The notes beneath the pieces are model-generated. The model searched no databases, was not told the origin of the DNA, and was given only the letters and a program-made list of their open reading frames with translations. Below, one piece after another: positions 35,060 to 46,390 of a stretch of 64,000 nucleotides of DNA; position 1 is the first letter of the stretch; every line of letters starts with the position of its first letter. The translations under genes and the position numbers were made by a program. The DNA lies in the NCBI GenBank assembly GCA_963457665.1, contig OY735222.1, forward strand, positions 36,253,391 through 36,317,390. The letters run 5' to 3'. This DNA comes from Thysanoteuthis rhombus. Taxonomy: Eukaryota > Mollusca > Cephalopoda > Oegopsida > Thysanoteuthidae.

Positions 35060-35258
35060 TTGGATACAAGTTCCACTGCTTGTTTGTGAGGACCTTCTCC
35101 AATAATAACCTTAATATAGTTCCATACATCTTCAATGGCCTTTGACCATTCTTCATTCCACTCATTAACTGGTTGGAATTCAGGCAACTTCAACATAAAC
35201 AACTGATTACCAATTCCAATAAGATGTTCTTCGGAGTTCCAATAAGCAGAAGGTAAAT
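35060..35258 (-). CDS. Internal coding exon of an unidentified host gene
   Basis: On the minus strand a pyrimidine-rich acceptor (TTTTTTTCTTTTGTAG) ends at 35259. A consensus donor (AA, then GTAAGTTTT) begins at 35059. Between them 199 nt stay open: two bases that finish a codon, 65 full codons, then two bases. The incoming intron is therefore phase 1 and the outgoing intron phase 2. The peptide starts LPSAYWNSEEHLIGIGNQLF, continues MLKLPEFQPVNEWNEEWSKA and ends with IEDVWNYIKVIIGEGPHKQA plus five residues (VELVS). It is acidic, with four tryptophans and no low complexity. In-frame stops appear soon after the donor and the frame is unusually dense in information for this window, so I take it as real coding sequence. 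I do not recognise the family, and no function should be inferred. An IR-B element lies about 60 bases upstream in the intron, and a 1.1-kb purine minisatellite (CT-rich in the transcript) starts just after the donor. Partner exons were not found. Confidence 0.72.
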
Positions 35259-35320
35259 CTACAAAAGAAAAAAAAGGACAAAATCTAAATAACTGCTGAA
35301 AAATGCAAAAAATTAAAAGC

Positions 35321-35600
35321 ACTCAGAGAGCGCATACCTTTGCCAATGCTATTGTCATTAAAATTTTAATCAAAATCAGTTCCCAAATAGTTACGATGCA
35401 TGGGAGGTAACAGTAAAAGTTTTCTGGATTCGTCTCAAAATTTATTTCAACCGTCCTTAGCCCATTGCCCACCTTTCAAACAAATTTTATTGAAATCCGT
35501 TGAGAACTTATATAGATATCACACGGGCAAATAGACAGATGGGCGGAAAGACTCAAGTAAATATATACACCTGTTCCAACATTGTTGGCTGAAAATCGTC
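35321..35600 (+). repeat. IR-B terminal-repeat element beside the exon
   Basis: The left end is ACTCAGAGAGCGCATACC, then TTTGCCAATGC. The module has TTTTATTGAAATCCGTTGAG with AACTTATATAGATATCACAC, then CAAGTAAATATATACACC. The right end is GTTCCAACATTGTTGGC. It lies in the intron upstream of the 35060-35258 exon, in the opposite orientation to that gene. Confidence 0.7.
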
Positions 35601-36655
35601 ATTACTACCCCAAACAAAGAATGAATACATGCTGAGAAATTAACTCAAAAATTCATTCGGATCAAAGTTTGCAACTTTTCAAAATGGATGAGGTTTGATA
35701 TTTTATAAATAACATTTGTCAAGCCCAGAGATATTTCTAGCCATCATCTATCTATAAAAAAAAGCCATATATGCAAATCAGTATATGTTTAATTGTATAA
35801 TTTTCTGCCTGATTGGAGTCCAGTTATGACCTTATACTTATAATGGATTGGTCCATGTGAAATACATTAACAGAGCCAATGAAACTGGACAACGGTTGTA
35901 AAATATGATATTCTTTGTTGTTATGACAACTGACTATGTCACGGAAACATTGATCATTTGAAACTAAAATGAAAGGAAAAATTGAGAGTGACAGAAGGAA
36001 ATGTTTGATGTTTGTTTAATGTTAGACTTGAGACGTTGTCTGATCACCCTTTCAAACGGTTGGGTTGGGTGGAGGCTTTGAAAAAAATTCAAAACTAGGA
36101 TATTTGTATTGTTTAAATAAATTAACCACAAAATATCTTTGGTTTTTACAATAATATTAACATATTGTACAGGAACATACAGTTCCTATTGGTCCTGTTC
36201 TCTTTGATACCAATCAACCATAACTATTATTGCTATTGTTAAAAAAAACACACAAAGGAAAAAGTAGTTCCAAAGTGAATTCAAGCCATCAATATCTCAA
36301 AAACAAAATGTACTCACTAACTAACAGTGACGCGAATTCACTTTTGTGTATAAATCATTTGTGCCAGACTTTCAAAATATTTCTCATTTCCAACACTAAA
36401 TCTGTTGTCATATGTTTACAAATTTGAGAATCCTTGTTTTGTTTTTTGTTTTTTTAGAAAAATAAATGCAAGGTCAAATTAAGTGTCTATGAAAAGTTTG
36501 GTATAAACCACTTCTATGATTTAGGTATGCATTACATTAAAATCCAACTGATATCATGAGTAGAGTATTTAAACATGCCTGCTGATTAAGAAAGAACGAG
36601 CAAAAGATGAAACTCAAATTCATGTTTTCCTTAAATTAATCCATTTCTTCCTTCA
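35601..36655. other. Unassigned AT-rich DNA
   Basis: No supported feature. Confidence 0.35.
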
Positions 36656-36659
36656 TTTC

Positions 36660-36752
36660 CGTTCAGATTATATTACAATGATATTAACCATTCAGATTAT
36701 CTTACAATATCATCTACCAGATTATCTTACAATATCATTTACCATTCAGATG
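36660..36752. repeat. Short tandem repeat, unit about 30 bp
   Basis: Three imperfect units of the form CAGATTATCTTACAATATCA followed by TTTACC occur in tandem. Confidence 0.8.
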
Positions 36753-37350
36753 ACAGGCTTCCAAACAAAGTCAGATTTTTCAACCAATTTTGGTATGTTT
36801 AGGAATATGGGGTAAATGGAAGTATATTTGCATACTAATGCAAATTTATTGGTAAAAAAACTGAAAGCTTTTTCTTATCAACTTGTGAGTGTTCATTTGA
36901 TCTGCTTTCTATGATATATTTTCTATCAGTCTTTTCAAAGGGACAGGATCTTTTGAAAGGATCTTTTTTTAATGATGAAATATTCACACCTCAAAATCTC
37001 AGACTAAAAAAGACTAATGTTTACTCTGGTCTGAGAACAGAGTGTTTCTTTTCTAAGGTAAACAAAAATAGAGTAATCTTTTAAAAGCATTGGTTGCTCT
37101 AATACAATTGAAAACCTAAGTAAAAAACGGGTCTAATACTTAGATTAAAATGAGTTTTTGTGCATGAACAAGTGTATTCTTTTGAATGTTTTGAAAATCA
37201 GACTTTACAGCATTGAACCCGAATTCCTGAATAGTGGGCTATAACCCATAATTCAGCAGAACATTAGATTAGATTAATTCACAAACCTTTAATCATCTCT
37301 ATTAATTCCATTTGGCAATAGCATTGTCCCATGTCCATAAAAGCACAGTA
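36753..37350. other. Unassigned AT-rich DNA
   Basis: No supported feature. Confidence 0.35.
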
Positions 37351-37352
37351 CT

Positions 37353-37407
37353 CATCATCATCAACCCTTTAAAGTTCATTGTTCGATATAAACCTTCCCC
37401 AAGATCA
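37353..37407 (-). mobile_element. RTE-type LINE, 3' tip only
   Basis: The plus strand reads CATCATCATCAACCCTTTAA, then a decayed complement of the RTE tail that includes AACCTTCCCCAAGATC. The minus strand thus carries the last 50 or so bases of an RTE copy and its TGATGATG tail. Confidence 0.65.
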
Positions 37408-39670
37408 ACGTTGCATAAAGAGGCAATTTGAATGAGAGGGAAGAGCACACTAATTACATTAACTAAAGATAGATGGATTAGATTGGATTATACTGCTAAA
37501 AGCTAATTAGATTTTACATGGGTTACATTCAGGTACAGGTAATGTCCATCTCGCAGTGAGTACTATTAGGTCATTATCATCGACTCTTGAATTCATATAA
37601 AAAAAAAATTCAAATTTTTTATCACAGGGATTATCTTCTGATCAGAGTTACTTCCTTATACTTTTAGGCAATTTTTTCTATTTTTTATTAATGTCCTAAT
37701 TCACAAAAAAGTTCCATCTTTTTTTAAAATTCTATTCATTGAGGATTTATACTATTTTGTTACAAACTTTTGTCCCTATCTTGGTTCAATTCTTGAACAT
37801 GTTTCAGTTGTTGGACCCAATGGCTGTCGTCAGGTGATGAATACGTGTAACATACACATTCCAATGTCTAATTTTGGATGGGGTTAAGTTTTGGTCCCAA
37901 AAACTGTTGGTTGTAAATGGTTTCAAAAATCTGTTATTGTCTGGAGTTGGGGGTGGCTTTTATAAAGATAAAAAACATCTATATCAGACATGATAACTTC
38001 ATAATTATCGCCATTTTGGTTTGAAATTACTGTAAGAGAAATGGTACTAGGGGAATTAATTAAGTGAAGAAGTCAATGTTTTGAGCGTTCTTTTTTACTC
38101 ATGGGAGGTAATTTGTAAAATCTTCCATTAATCTGATTTAATTTTCAAATTATTTTTGTATATTCTATATAGCGCCAAAATGTGTCAAAAAGGATTTACT
38201 TTATCTACACAAAACTGGCAAGATTATGCCACTTCAATGTATATTAACACAAAATCTTTATCTAATTTTCTCTACCCTTTCTTTCATACCTCTTCTAGTA
38301 TAAGAATAAATGAAAGAAAAATAATGCAAGGTTTCTGAATGTTTACTGGAAAGGCCAAATGCTTCAGTCATTACTGGTATTATGATTATTCTCAGCTTCC
38401 ATATATTTTTCTTTATAATCATCAGTTTCATTTTTCCTTTTTTACACTTCACTAGTTTTCCTATAATTTTAAAAGTAAAATTACCAAAACAGACAGCGTC
38501 ATTAAAATAGCGATGGTTTGCAATTATTATAGTTCAAGTGATAAGAGGATCGATAGAAAGTAGGAAATAAACAAAAGAGTAAAGGAGTATTTTGATGAAA
38601 CAAACAATGTGAAGGAAGGAGGTTGAGAAAAACAAGTAACGAAAAAAAAGTAACTTTTCTCATTCCCAAATTTCTTCCTCAAACTAGGACTTCCATCTGA
38701 CAACCAAAAACCAACAGAAAATGAAATCAGATACTGCATTCAGAAAAAGAAAAATAATCCTTGCTTATTCATTTATTAGAAAACTTTGAGATGTCTAATC
38801 ATTGTGTGTTTGTCCAGACTCGTCTTTGTTTTTTCACTATGTTCAAGACAGAAAAACAAATTTCTAACACGTACAAAATGAAAAAGAAAAGAAGCAAAGA
38901 AAGTAAGTGGTTCCTCAGTAAAAATCAATGAATCTCTCTTCTGTAAAGTTTATAATTACAAAAAATCTATAAGAAAAAAAATGAAACATTCAATCAGAAA
39001 GAGAACAAAACACGAGAATAATGATATAAAGCAGAAGGTGAAATACAATTTTCCCATTTCACACTGTCCTACACAATTACTTGATGCAAATAATTGCCCT
39101 ATTGGTATTTCATTAGCCAGCATTTATCAATTTTGGAGTGGATATTAGAAGCCTCAGTGAAAAAAACAAACAAAAAACAATAGCACATACAACCATTTTC
39201 TTTCTCTAAACCAAAGAACATTAAGTTACACTTGAATAACATATAAATATAGAAAATATACGTCATATAGAGATTTAGAGTTATGTATGCTTATATGTAG
39301 ATATCAACATTTACACTGTCAGGTTTTATATGTATATAAGGAAGTAAACCCAAACAAAAAACTATAAAAGAAGAGCCCCTAAGGGAGCTGGATGCAAACT
39401 TTGCCTTCCTTCCAACAGCTTTTGAAGCCAAGCTGATGCCAAACATATGGCTCTGCTTTCTTTTGGATTATATCAGCAAGGTCAAGAAGTCAATTCTGTT
39501 GACTGGACATCCCATGATCTCCATACACTTCGCCCGAGCTTGTGCCCCAGAGAGGTCACTTCAGTGCCACTATTGAGCTGTACAATTACAATGTTCATTG
39601 CAACTCAACCACAGACTAATACTTGGCACATACTCCATTGTCTTCTAAGACAGGAGGCAGCAGACTATGT
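37408..39670. other. Unassigned AT-rich DNA
   Basis: Nothing is supported over about 2.2 kb. The plus-strand frame at 39447-39674 has mixed composition but no splice sites that I trust, and it ends in a (TA)n tract. Confidence 0.35.
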
Positions 39671-39675
39671 ATGAG

Positions 39676-39885
39676 TATATATATATATATATATATATGT
39701 ATACGAGATAAAGTGACGATTCAACTTACTGTGTATGCATACACACAAATTATGAATAAAGATATGTTTGTATTAGTGCTAAAATCATTCATATGCAAGC
39801 ATGTATATTTGTATATTTTGAGATTATATATGTAATGACAAAATATATACACCTATATCTATCTATATATATATATATGTACACA
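39676..39885. repeat. (AT)n microsatellites
   Basis: A TA run lies at about 39676-39698, and a second, shorter one at about 39858-39880 follows TATCTATC. Confidence 0.9.
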
Positions 39886-40424
39886 TACTTATATATAAAA
39901 CATAATATACATTCACCCACACTGACACAGGGACTAAGGCCATAAGAAAATAAAAGTCTAACTTTTCAGAAGTGATCATTTGCTATTATCACCAACTCTA
40001 CCTCCACCTTCCCCTTTCCCTCCTATTTAAGCAAACCAAGAACTAAAAATGTGATATTGCAGAAGAAAAATACAATTAAATAGAAAACACAGAAAGTTGA
40101 AGTGGAAATTATTACCAAAGTTTACAGCTGATTATTCTCCGGCTAGGAAAATAAAAATAAACGACAGACATCGGTGTTTGCAGCGAACAGTCAACAAATT
40201 TATGTACCTTCACACAACAACTAATGTAGGTAGTACAATTACACGGTGCCGTTAAGTAGCTGATTTCAAACCTTGTAAAATATATTCAAGATTTTTTCCA
40301 GCTCTGTGTAAGAATTTGATCTGGAGTCTATTTTATTGGAATAAAAAAAAAAAAAGAATTCTGTCTCCATTTTTACAGCTGGAATAAGGTTTTTCCTCTT
40401 TTTTTTTTTTTTTTTTTCACCCTT
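39886..40424. other. Unassigned AT-rich DNA with A and T runs
   Basis: Long homopolymers occur near 40345-40358 and 40400-40418. No other feature is visible. Confidence 0.35.
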
Positions 40425-40429
40425 TTCAC

Positions 40430-40550
40430 TTGTGCACCTGACAAGGGCTGAAGAATGGAATCCAAAAAAAAAAAAAAGGTTGTATCAACAATATCAAGAA
40501 CACAAAGAAGGGGTTTAATGGTTCAAACAAAGTTTGGAATTTTAACGACC
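40430..40550 (+). repeat. Hammerhead-like repeat, decayed copy
   Basis: The copy aligns with 50565-50670: CACCTGACAAGGGCTGAAGA, a tract replaced by a poly(A) run, then GGTTGTATCAACAATATCAA, then AGAACACAAAGAAGG, and a final TTTGGAATTTTAACGACC. The CTGA-AA core is kept, but the 3' strand of the hairpin and the GAAAC motif are lost in the A run. Confidence 0.5.
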
Positions 40551-40734
40551 AATATCTATGAAATAATGGACAAGCTTATATCTATCTATATAACTAGCTA
40601 CCTCCTGTATGTGTAACTCTTTCCAATATGCAAAATCTATTGTCATAAATCAGCCTGTTTACCAAGGATTGAACAAATTAAAAAGTTCTTTCCAACTATT
40701 TTAGTTTATGGTCAGAGATAAAGGGAATGGGACT
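40551..40734. other. Unassigned DNA
   Basis: No supported feature. Confidence 0.3.
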
Positions 40735-41475
40735 GAAGGACTGTCAGCATGGCAAATATCTACGTACTCTAAGAATTGCTCATGACATCGTCCTCAATGG
40801 CAAGAACCTTCATGAATTCTAGATGATATTAGACAAACTGAATGGAGAAAACATGTCTTCACATGAATTTCAGTAAAACTAATGTCATGTGCAACATATA
40901 CGTTGAGGACAAAGACATTGGTCAAAACTGCAAACGCAGGACTAAAGAAAATAGATAACTACATCTACCTGGGACAAAGAATCTCCATGGAATCCTAAAA
41001 AGAAGAAGAAATCAAACAAAAATCACCCTAGACTGGCAAGCTTCCAGCAAAGCAAAACCAATATTCAAGAACAAAAAGTTCCCATTAGTTTTGAAAAGGA
41101 GGGTCTACAACCTATGTGTTCGCCCGGTAGTTATCTACCGTACCGAGATGAAACATGGATCCTAATGAAAAGATCGGTTCTCAAACTAAAAACCATGGAA
41201 CGTGCACAAGAGAGAACCATACTTAACATCACAGTATATTAGAGAAAAAACAGGTGTCAGAGATGGGCAGGCCAAGTTGCAAGAATGTCGGACAACTCAC
41301 AACATACCACCGTCAGAGATCATATGCAAAATTTTGACCGGCAAAAAACATGATGGTATAACAATTTAGACAGGTTCAGGAGATATCGTGGCCATGATGC
41401 CCATAATAGAGATCTATCAAATCTTGGAGAAGGTCTTTGTCTAATGACAGACTTTAAAAGGCTGATGATTATTCA
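40735..41475 (+). pseudogene. RTE-type LINE, longest but heavily decayed copy
   Basis: This copy reaches further 5' than the others, into the reverse transcriptase palm. LRIAHDIVLNGKNLHEF near 40765-40820 corresponds to the FADDIVL catalytic motif, but with the second residue of the motif changed to H, so the active site is lost. Then come LDKLNGENM, a stop, an ITTSTWDKESP tract (YIYLGQRIS in another frame), LDWQASSKAKP, VLKRRVYNLC, a damaged IVTYGAET and LKTMERAQERTILNIT. After a deletion, QVARMSDNSQHT and LEKVFV-like sequence lead to a short TGATGAT tail at about 41463. Many frameshifts are present. Confidence 0.8.
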
Positions 41476-42026
41476 GTCATAAGCAACACTTCTTCCAAAC
41501 GGAGAAGATCACACGTAACTAATGAAATAGTGCATCTCAATACGGTAAAACATTACAATCCCTCTATTTTTTAGACTTTCTCAGAATAAGTAATGATTTT
41601 CAATCCTAAATGATATCATTCCTTAAGTGTCATAACAATTTCAAGATACTGGGATGACTTCTACTGATTTGTCAGTAATAATCAGTTTCAGAGCATTTTC
41701 CCAATCCAAGACAAAATGAACCACTAAAGATATTATCTACTTACTTCAATTCAGTTCAACAGTGTCTTTATTTTGGTGATAAGATGACAAATGAACATAT
41801 CATTACTAAACATTGGTAATGGAACTTGCCGTCTTTTAGGCAGACTGAAGCTCTACTAGAAATAAGAATGCTAAGAAGGTAAAACAAACATGTCCTATAA
41901 CTTTATGGATATTAAGCTTTATTGATTATCTATAACTTTTAAAAGAGTCATTAAAATTCTGAACTTTTTTTTTTAGACAATTGAACCCCTTCCCTGTGTT
42001 CCTGAGGTTAAAGAAAGAATTAAAGA
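41476..42026. other. Unassigned AT-rich DNA
   Basis: No supported feature. Confidence 0.35.
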
Positions 42027-42185
42027 AGCGGTTCTCAAACTGTATGCCACTGCACAGCAGTAAGTCACAAATTTTTCAAAATAAGCAAACATGTATTTTG
42101 AGTCTTGAACGTGTCCAGTATACGTATCAATGTCCATCCCACTTGGTTAACAGCATTTGTAAGGATTCAAGCAACCCCGAAAAAT
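42027..42185 (+). mobile_element. hAT-type MITE, 5' fragment
   Basis: AGCGGTTCTCAAACTGTATG gives a clear hAT-type left end. The continuation ACATGTATTTTGAGTC, CGTGTCCAGTATACGTATCA and TGTCCATCCCACTTGG parallels 8795-8850 of the full copy. The right half is missing after about 42185. Confidence 0.65.
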
Positions 42186-43500
42186 GATTGGTAAAAGAAA
42201 AATAGATAGTGTTCATTTTTTTAATTTGCTCATGGTGTTTGTTAAGATAGAAAGTTATGATATAGAGTGCGGACAAAGAAAGAGGAGTATTCTTTTTCTT
42301 TATTACATCCCACTACATCATATCCTTCTTTTTTAGATCAATCTGGTTATCACAAGATTTCCAGATCTCAACCTTTCATTTGGGATAACTTGGGTTATCA
42401 GCACTTACCAAAAGAGCAAGAAAAATTAGTGACACCGTACATATTTAAAAACAAATTTTAAAATTTGTCGTGAAATGAAAGTTACCCTCCCTTTGAAGAA
42501 CTGTCAGCTTTCTTCACAGTTACAAACTAAAAAATGGTCAAGATCGCTTGATGTTGGAGGAGAAATGAAAGTGTGCTCTTTGAAATACAGCAGATATGCA
42601 AATCCAGTCAAGCATGTGTCCAACGAAACAGGTACGTGTTTTTTTTTAATACAGTGATATAATTTAAATATGGGGATAATATATATCATTGGAGAAGAAA
42701 TTTCATGCTGAGTGAAGCTCACAAAGGGACCATATCCCTTAGAGCAAGTCATTCAAAGCTAATATACCCTGGTTTTGAAATGAAAAAACTGTGTGGACTG
42801 ATTGCTATAACATCATGGAGATTTGTTGGGGGATCCATTCCAAAACTGAATCAATTCTTTTGTAGCCTAAGTCTGTGAGCAATTGAAGAAATTGAGTTTT
42901 TTTACTTTCAGGACAATCAATGATTTTTTATTAGAAGGTCATGAAACAAAAGTCAGTTATTTATAACTAAAAGTGTATAATAAAAGTAAAGATTTATTCA
43001 ATGCATTGATTTTTCTCTATCATTTATTCATTATTATTTGATATTATATTTTCAGTCTCCATTACATGAATTTCAAACATATTGCACCAACAATGATTTT
43101 TGTATTAACCTGTAATACCATGATTCTACTCATCAGATTGAGGGCAATATGATGATTGCATCTTCTGCCACATGGTTTTATCTTCTATTATTTTTTCTAT
43201 CTGAAACTTTCAGAATTCGTATGCAACATTAGAATTTAACAGCGCTGTAAAAATTTTCTTGTGCGTGGCTGCATAGCTTAAAGGGAACACGGCTGATGTC
43301 AGCTTACAAAGACTTGGAGGCTCAACAGTAAGACCAGACTTTGATGAAGTGTTAATGATGTATATAAGAAACGATAATATTCAAAAAAAGAAAAAAATCT
43401 GCTAAGATTCAGGCAATAGCCAATCAAGACCAATATATGAGTGCAGTTGGGGAAGGGGTGATCAAATAAATGCAACTTGATTAGATCGACCGGAGAGAGT
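42186..43500. other. Unassigned AT-rich DNA
   Basis: No supported gene. A weak tRNA-like head may lie at 43262-43320 (TGGCTGCATAGCTTAAAGGG, later GGAGGCTCAACAG), but the A box is imperfect and I do not annotate it as a SINE. Confidence 0.35.
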
Positions 43501-43504
43501 GGGG

Positions 43505-43730
43505 ATAATCAAAATGCTATAATGAGCTGAAAAAGAGAAAGAAAAAAAGAGAAAGGAAAAAAGAATAGAAAGAAAAAGAGTATGTGGGTGAAAGAGCCTG
43601 AAAAAAAAAAAAAAAAAAAAAAAGGTAAATCGGAGAAGATTCGAGAAAAGAGAGAGTGGAAAGAATGAGAAGGAGAAAGGAAGGAAGAGGGAAGCAACAA
43701 CAATTCAAAGAGAATGAATGGGAGGAAAGA
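43505..43730. repeat. Purine-rich low-complexity DNA
   Basis: The plus strand is dominated by A and G, with a poly(A) run at about 43600-43623. It leads into the minisatellite that follows. Confidence 0.85.
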
Positions 43731-43732
43731 AA

Positions 43733-44215
43733 CATAACAAAAGGGGGAGGAAAGAAACATAGCGGAAGGGGGAGGAAAGAAACATAGTAGAAGGGGAGGA
43801 AAGAAACATAGCAAGAGGGGGAGGAAAGAAACATAGCAAGAGGGGGAGGAAAGAAACATAGCAGAAGGGGGAGGAAAGAAACATAGCAGGAGGGGGAGGA
43901 AAGAAACATAGCAAAAGGGGGAGGAAAGAAACAAAGCAAGAGGGGGAGGAAAGAAACATAGCAAGAGGGGGAGGAAAGAAATATAGCAGAGAGGGGGAGG
44001 AAAGAAACATAGCAGAGAGGGGGAGGAAAGAAACATAGCAGAAGGGGGAGGAAAGAAACATAGCAGAAGGGGGAGGAAAGAAACATAGCAGAAGGGGGAG
44101 GAAAGAAACATAGCAGAAGGGGGAGGAAAGAAACATAGCAGAAGGGGGAGGAAAAAAACATAGCAAAAGGGGGAGGAAAGAAACATAGCTGAGAGGGGAG
44201 GAAAGAAAAATAATA
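43733..44215. repeat. Purine minisatellite, 25-bp unit
   Basis: About 19 units carry the core AGGAAAGAAACATAGCAGAA followed by a G run. Variants have AGCAAGAG, AGCAAAAG or AGCAGAGAG at the end. Length varies by one or two bases through the G run. Three long minus-strand frames (up to 275 aa, of the type CFFPPPSAMFLSSPF) are by-products. Confidence 0.95.
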
Positions 44216-45273
44216 GAGTAAGAGAAAAGAAGGTTCATCATTGCCAGATCTGTGCCCCCTCCCCTCTTTTGGTTGGGTGTCAACAGTAATGCTACTTGCT
44301 TCCTTTAACCCCTTTTTTTTCCTCACCTTTCTTTCTCTCTCCATCTCTCCTTCTCATCTTGAAGAAAAAGAAGTGAAAAAGATAGAGAAATAATTTTTTT
44401 TTTGATAACTTGAAGAACTTTGGAATTTCATGATTACCTCATGCAAAGTATATAAAAAGATTAAAAGCAACCCTTCCCTACAAGGAAAAAAATAATTATT
44501 ACCACAATAGACTTAATAATTACGCTATGTGGAACATAGAATTTGTTGGAGGCAAAACTGAAATGCAGTCTAATTAATGTCTACCTAATCTGAATTTCAA
44601 GATACGGCGGGGGTTGATGTGGAGGAACCCATATAAATTTGAAAAAGTCGACAACAAACACACTCGGCAGAAGACTAATTTCCACCTCTTCATTAAATTA
44701 ACGGAAGTTCCTTTCAAAAAGTTATTAAAAATCAGAATCAAAAATAGAAAGTAAAACAAAATTCTGTTGAAAGTCAAATTCATTATTTAATATCAGATTT
44801 TTTTTGGATATTCTAAGATGGCACTGGATGATGCACTTTTAGTTTCATAACTCCTACTCCTGATTTTTGTTCATAACTCGTCAATGTTCCATCTTGCTTC
44901 AAGAGTTTTCAGATTCTTGTATTTGTTGTTTTGATAGAAATCTTTGCTCCAAATTCTATCAATTCCGAAGATGTGTGAATATGCTGAAATGAACTTTTTA
45001 CAAAGTATCAGATACTTTTCGCATCCACTGTATTTAAACAAGACGATTCATTGTTTCTTAACTAAAAAAAATGGCGAAGTGAAAACTTATCATTTTTCTG
45101 CAAACCAAGAAAGACCAAACTTTTCTGAAGTTTTCAACTAAATTGCATTATCTACATCAAAGTACCAAAGTCTGTGTACGCTTGTAATTCAAGAAGTCGA
45201 GAATTATGCATCACAGAACAGAAACAAAGGCATTTCTGAAATTGGCAGGTCTCTAATTACTTATAGCACAAAA
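44216..45273. other. Unassigned AT-rich DNA
   Basis: No supported gene. Frames at 44574-44783 (minus) and 44944-45141 (plus) lack recognisable motifs. Confidence 0.35.
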
Positions 45274-45396
45274 TTTTTTTACAAATTTTACAAAAAGAAA
45301 TTTATTCCTATAAACTTTTTTTTACAAATTTTACAAAAAGAAATTTATTCCTATAAACTTTTTTTTACAAATTTTGCAAAAAGAAATTTATTCCAA
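45274..45396. repeat. 43-bp tandem repeat, three copies
   Basis: The unit ACAAATTTTACAAAAAGAAA followed by TTTATTCCTATAAAC and a T run repeats at 45281, 45324 and 45367. The copies are nearly identical, with one T-to-G change in the third. Confidence 0.92.
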
Positions 45397-45633
45397 TAGG
45401 GTCACCATTTGCGCTCTCAGAAAACAAGTCTGTCGAAAAATGTATTTTTCATCTAGAATTTTCAGAAAAACTATCAAAGTCAGATTTATGAAAGCAAACT
45501 ATATCATTTTCAATCAGCCGGGATAATGGTTTCATCGTACATTTGAACCTTCTCACATGGGGGGGGTGCAGGGGGGGGCAATATTATTTTTCAAATTTCC
45601 TTTTGAGAAGAAATTCTTTGGTTCAAAGTCATG

Positions 45634-45730
45634 TGGTCCAATAGCCAAGTGGTCAGAGCATTTGTTCCTTTTGAATTTTATATTCTTTCAAACTAATTTG
45701 ACCTTTTAACTTTGCCAGTTTTAAGAAGAT
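45634..45730 (+). repeat. tRNA-like SINE head (A box)
   Basis: CAATAGCCAAGTGGTCAGAG contains TAGCCAAGTGGT, which fits the Pol III A box consensus. No good B box follows at the expected spacing. It could be a decayed SINE. Confidence 0.4.
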
Positions 45731-46324
45731 AACTTCTTCAAAGTTTCGGGGAAGGGGTTCTATTTTCCAATAAAGTTATAATGCTAAACTAGAACTTCAC
45801 TTTGGGTATATCTAAAATCAGCAGCTCACAATTTGCCTACAGGCTGAATTCAAAGAAACCAAAAAAAAAGATTTCTATAAAGTCTGCATTCGTGCTCAGA
45901 AAACTATTCCGCAGAGAAAATATTTTTTCTTTGTGTTTTTTCAACTCGAATTTCCACAAAAACAATTAGAGTTAGATCTATAAAATCAAAATCTACGTAT
46001 ATTTCGATGAGCATCATCTGAGGAGTTTATTTCCATTATTCATTTGAACATACTTACATGTGAGTGAAAGTTGAAAAAAGGGGGGGGGGGAATTCAAGAG
46101 CTGAAAGGTTAAAACCCGGGAAAAAAACCTATACAAAATCAGCTGATCACTATTTGTTTGAAGCACACATTTTAAGGTTGAATTTTACAGAAGTAAATTG
46201 GGCACCTTCTATGGGGCCACAGTTCACTCCCTCAGAAAACAAGTGCATACTCGTATGTTTGGGGTTTTTTTTTTTTTTCAATTTTTTTTCAGATGGGAGC
46301 TGTAATTTACAGTTTCAAAGTCAT

Positions 46325-46390
46325 GTCAGTTGACTGGCCGAGTGGGTAAAGCCTTGCAAAATATAATTAGCATACTGAGTTCAACAGAGA
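46325..46390 (+). repeat. tRNA-like SINE head (A and B boxes)
   Basis: The A box TGGCCGAGTGGG (46336-46347) is perfect, and a B-box-like GAGTTCAACA lies at 46377-46386. The spacing is reasonable for a tRNA-derived Pol III promoter. The stems cannot be completed, so it is not a working tRNA gene. Confidence 0.5.

Noticed and set aside
33872-35165. Long minus-strand open frames of up to 417 codons
   Set aside because: They translate the GA-rich minisatellites into Ser/Leu/Pro/Phe repeats. The longest merely runs into the wrong frame of the real exon.
39447-39674. 75-codon plus-strand frame as an exon
   Set aside because: It runs from a chance ATG to a stop just before a (TA)n tract, and I find no donor or acceptor that fits the frame.
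43262-43320. SINE head
   Set aside because: The A box is imperfect (TAGCTTAAAGGG) and the B box is weak, so it could be chance.
43509-44344. Three overlapping minus-strand frames of 192-275 codons
   Set aside because: All are by-products of the 25-bp purine minisatellite. They are open in three frames at once because the unit lacks stop codons on that strand.
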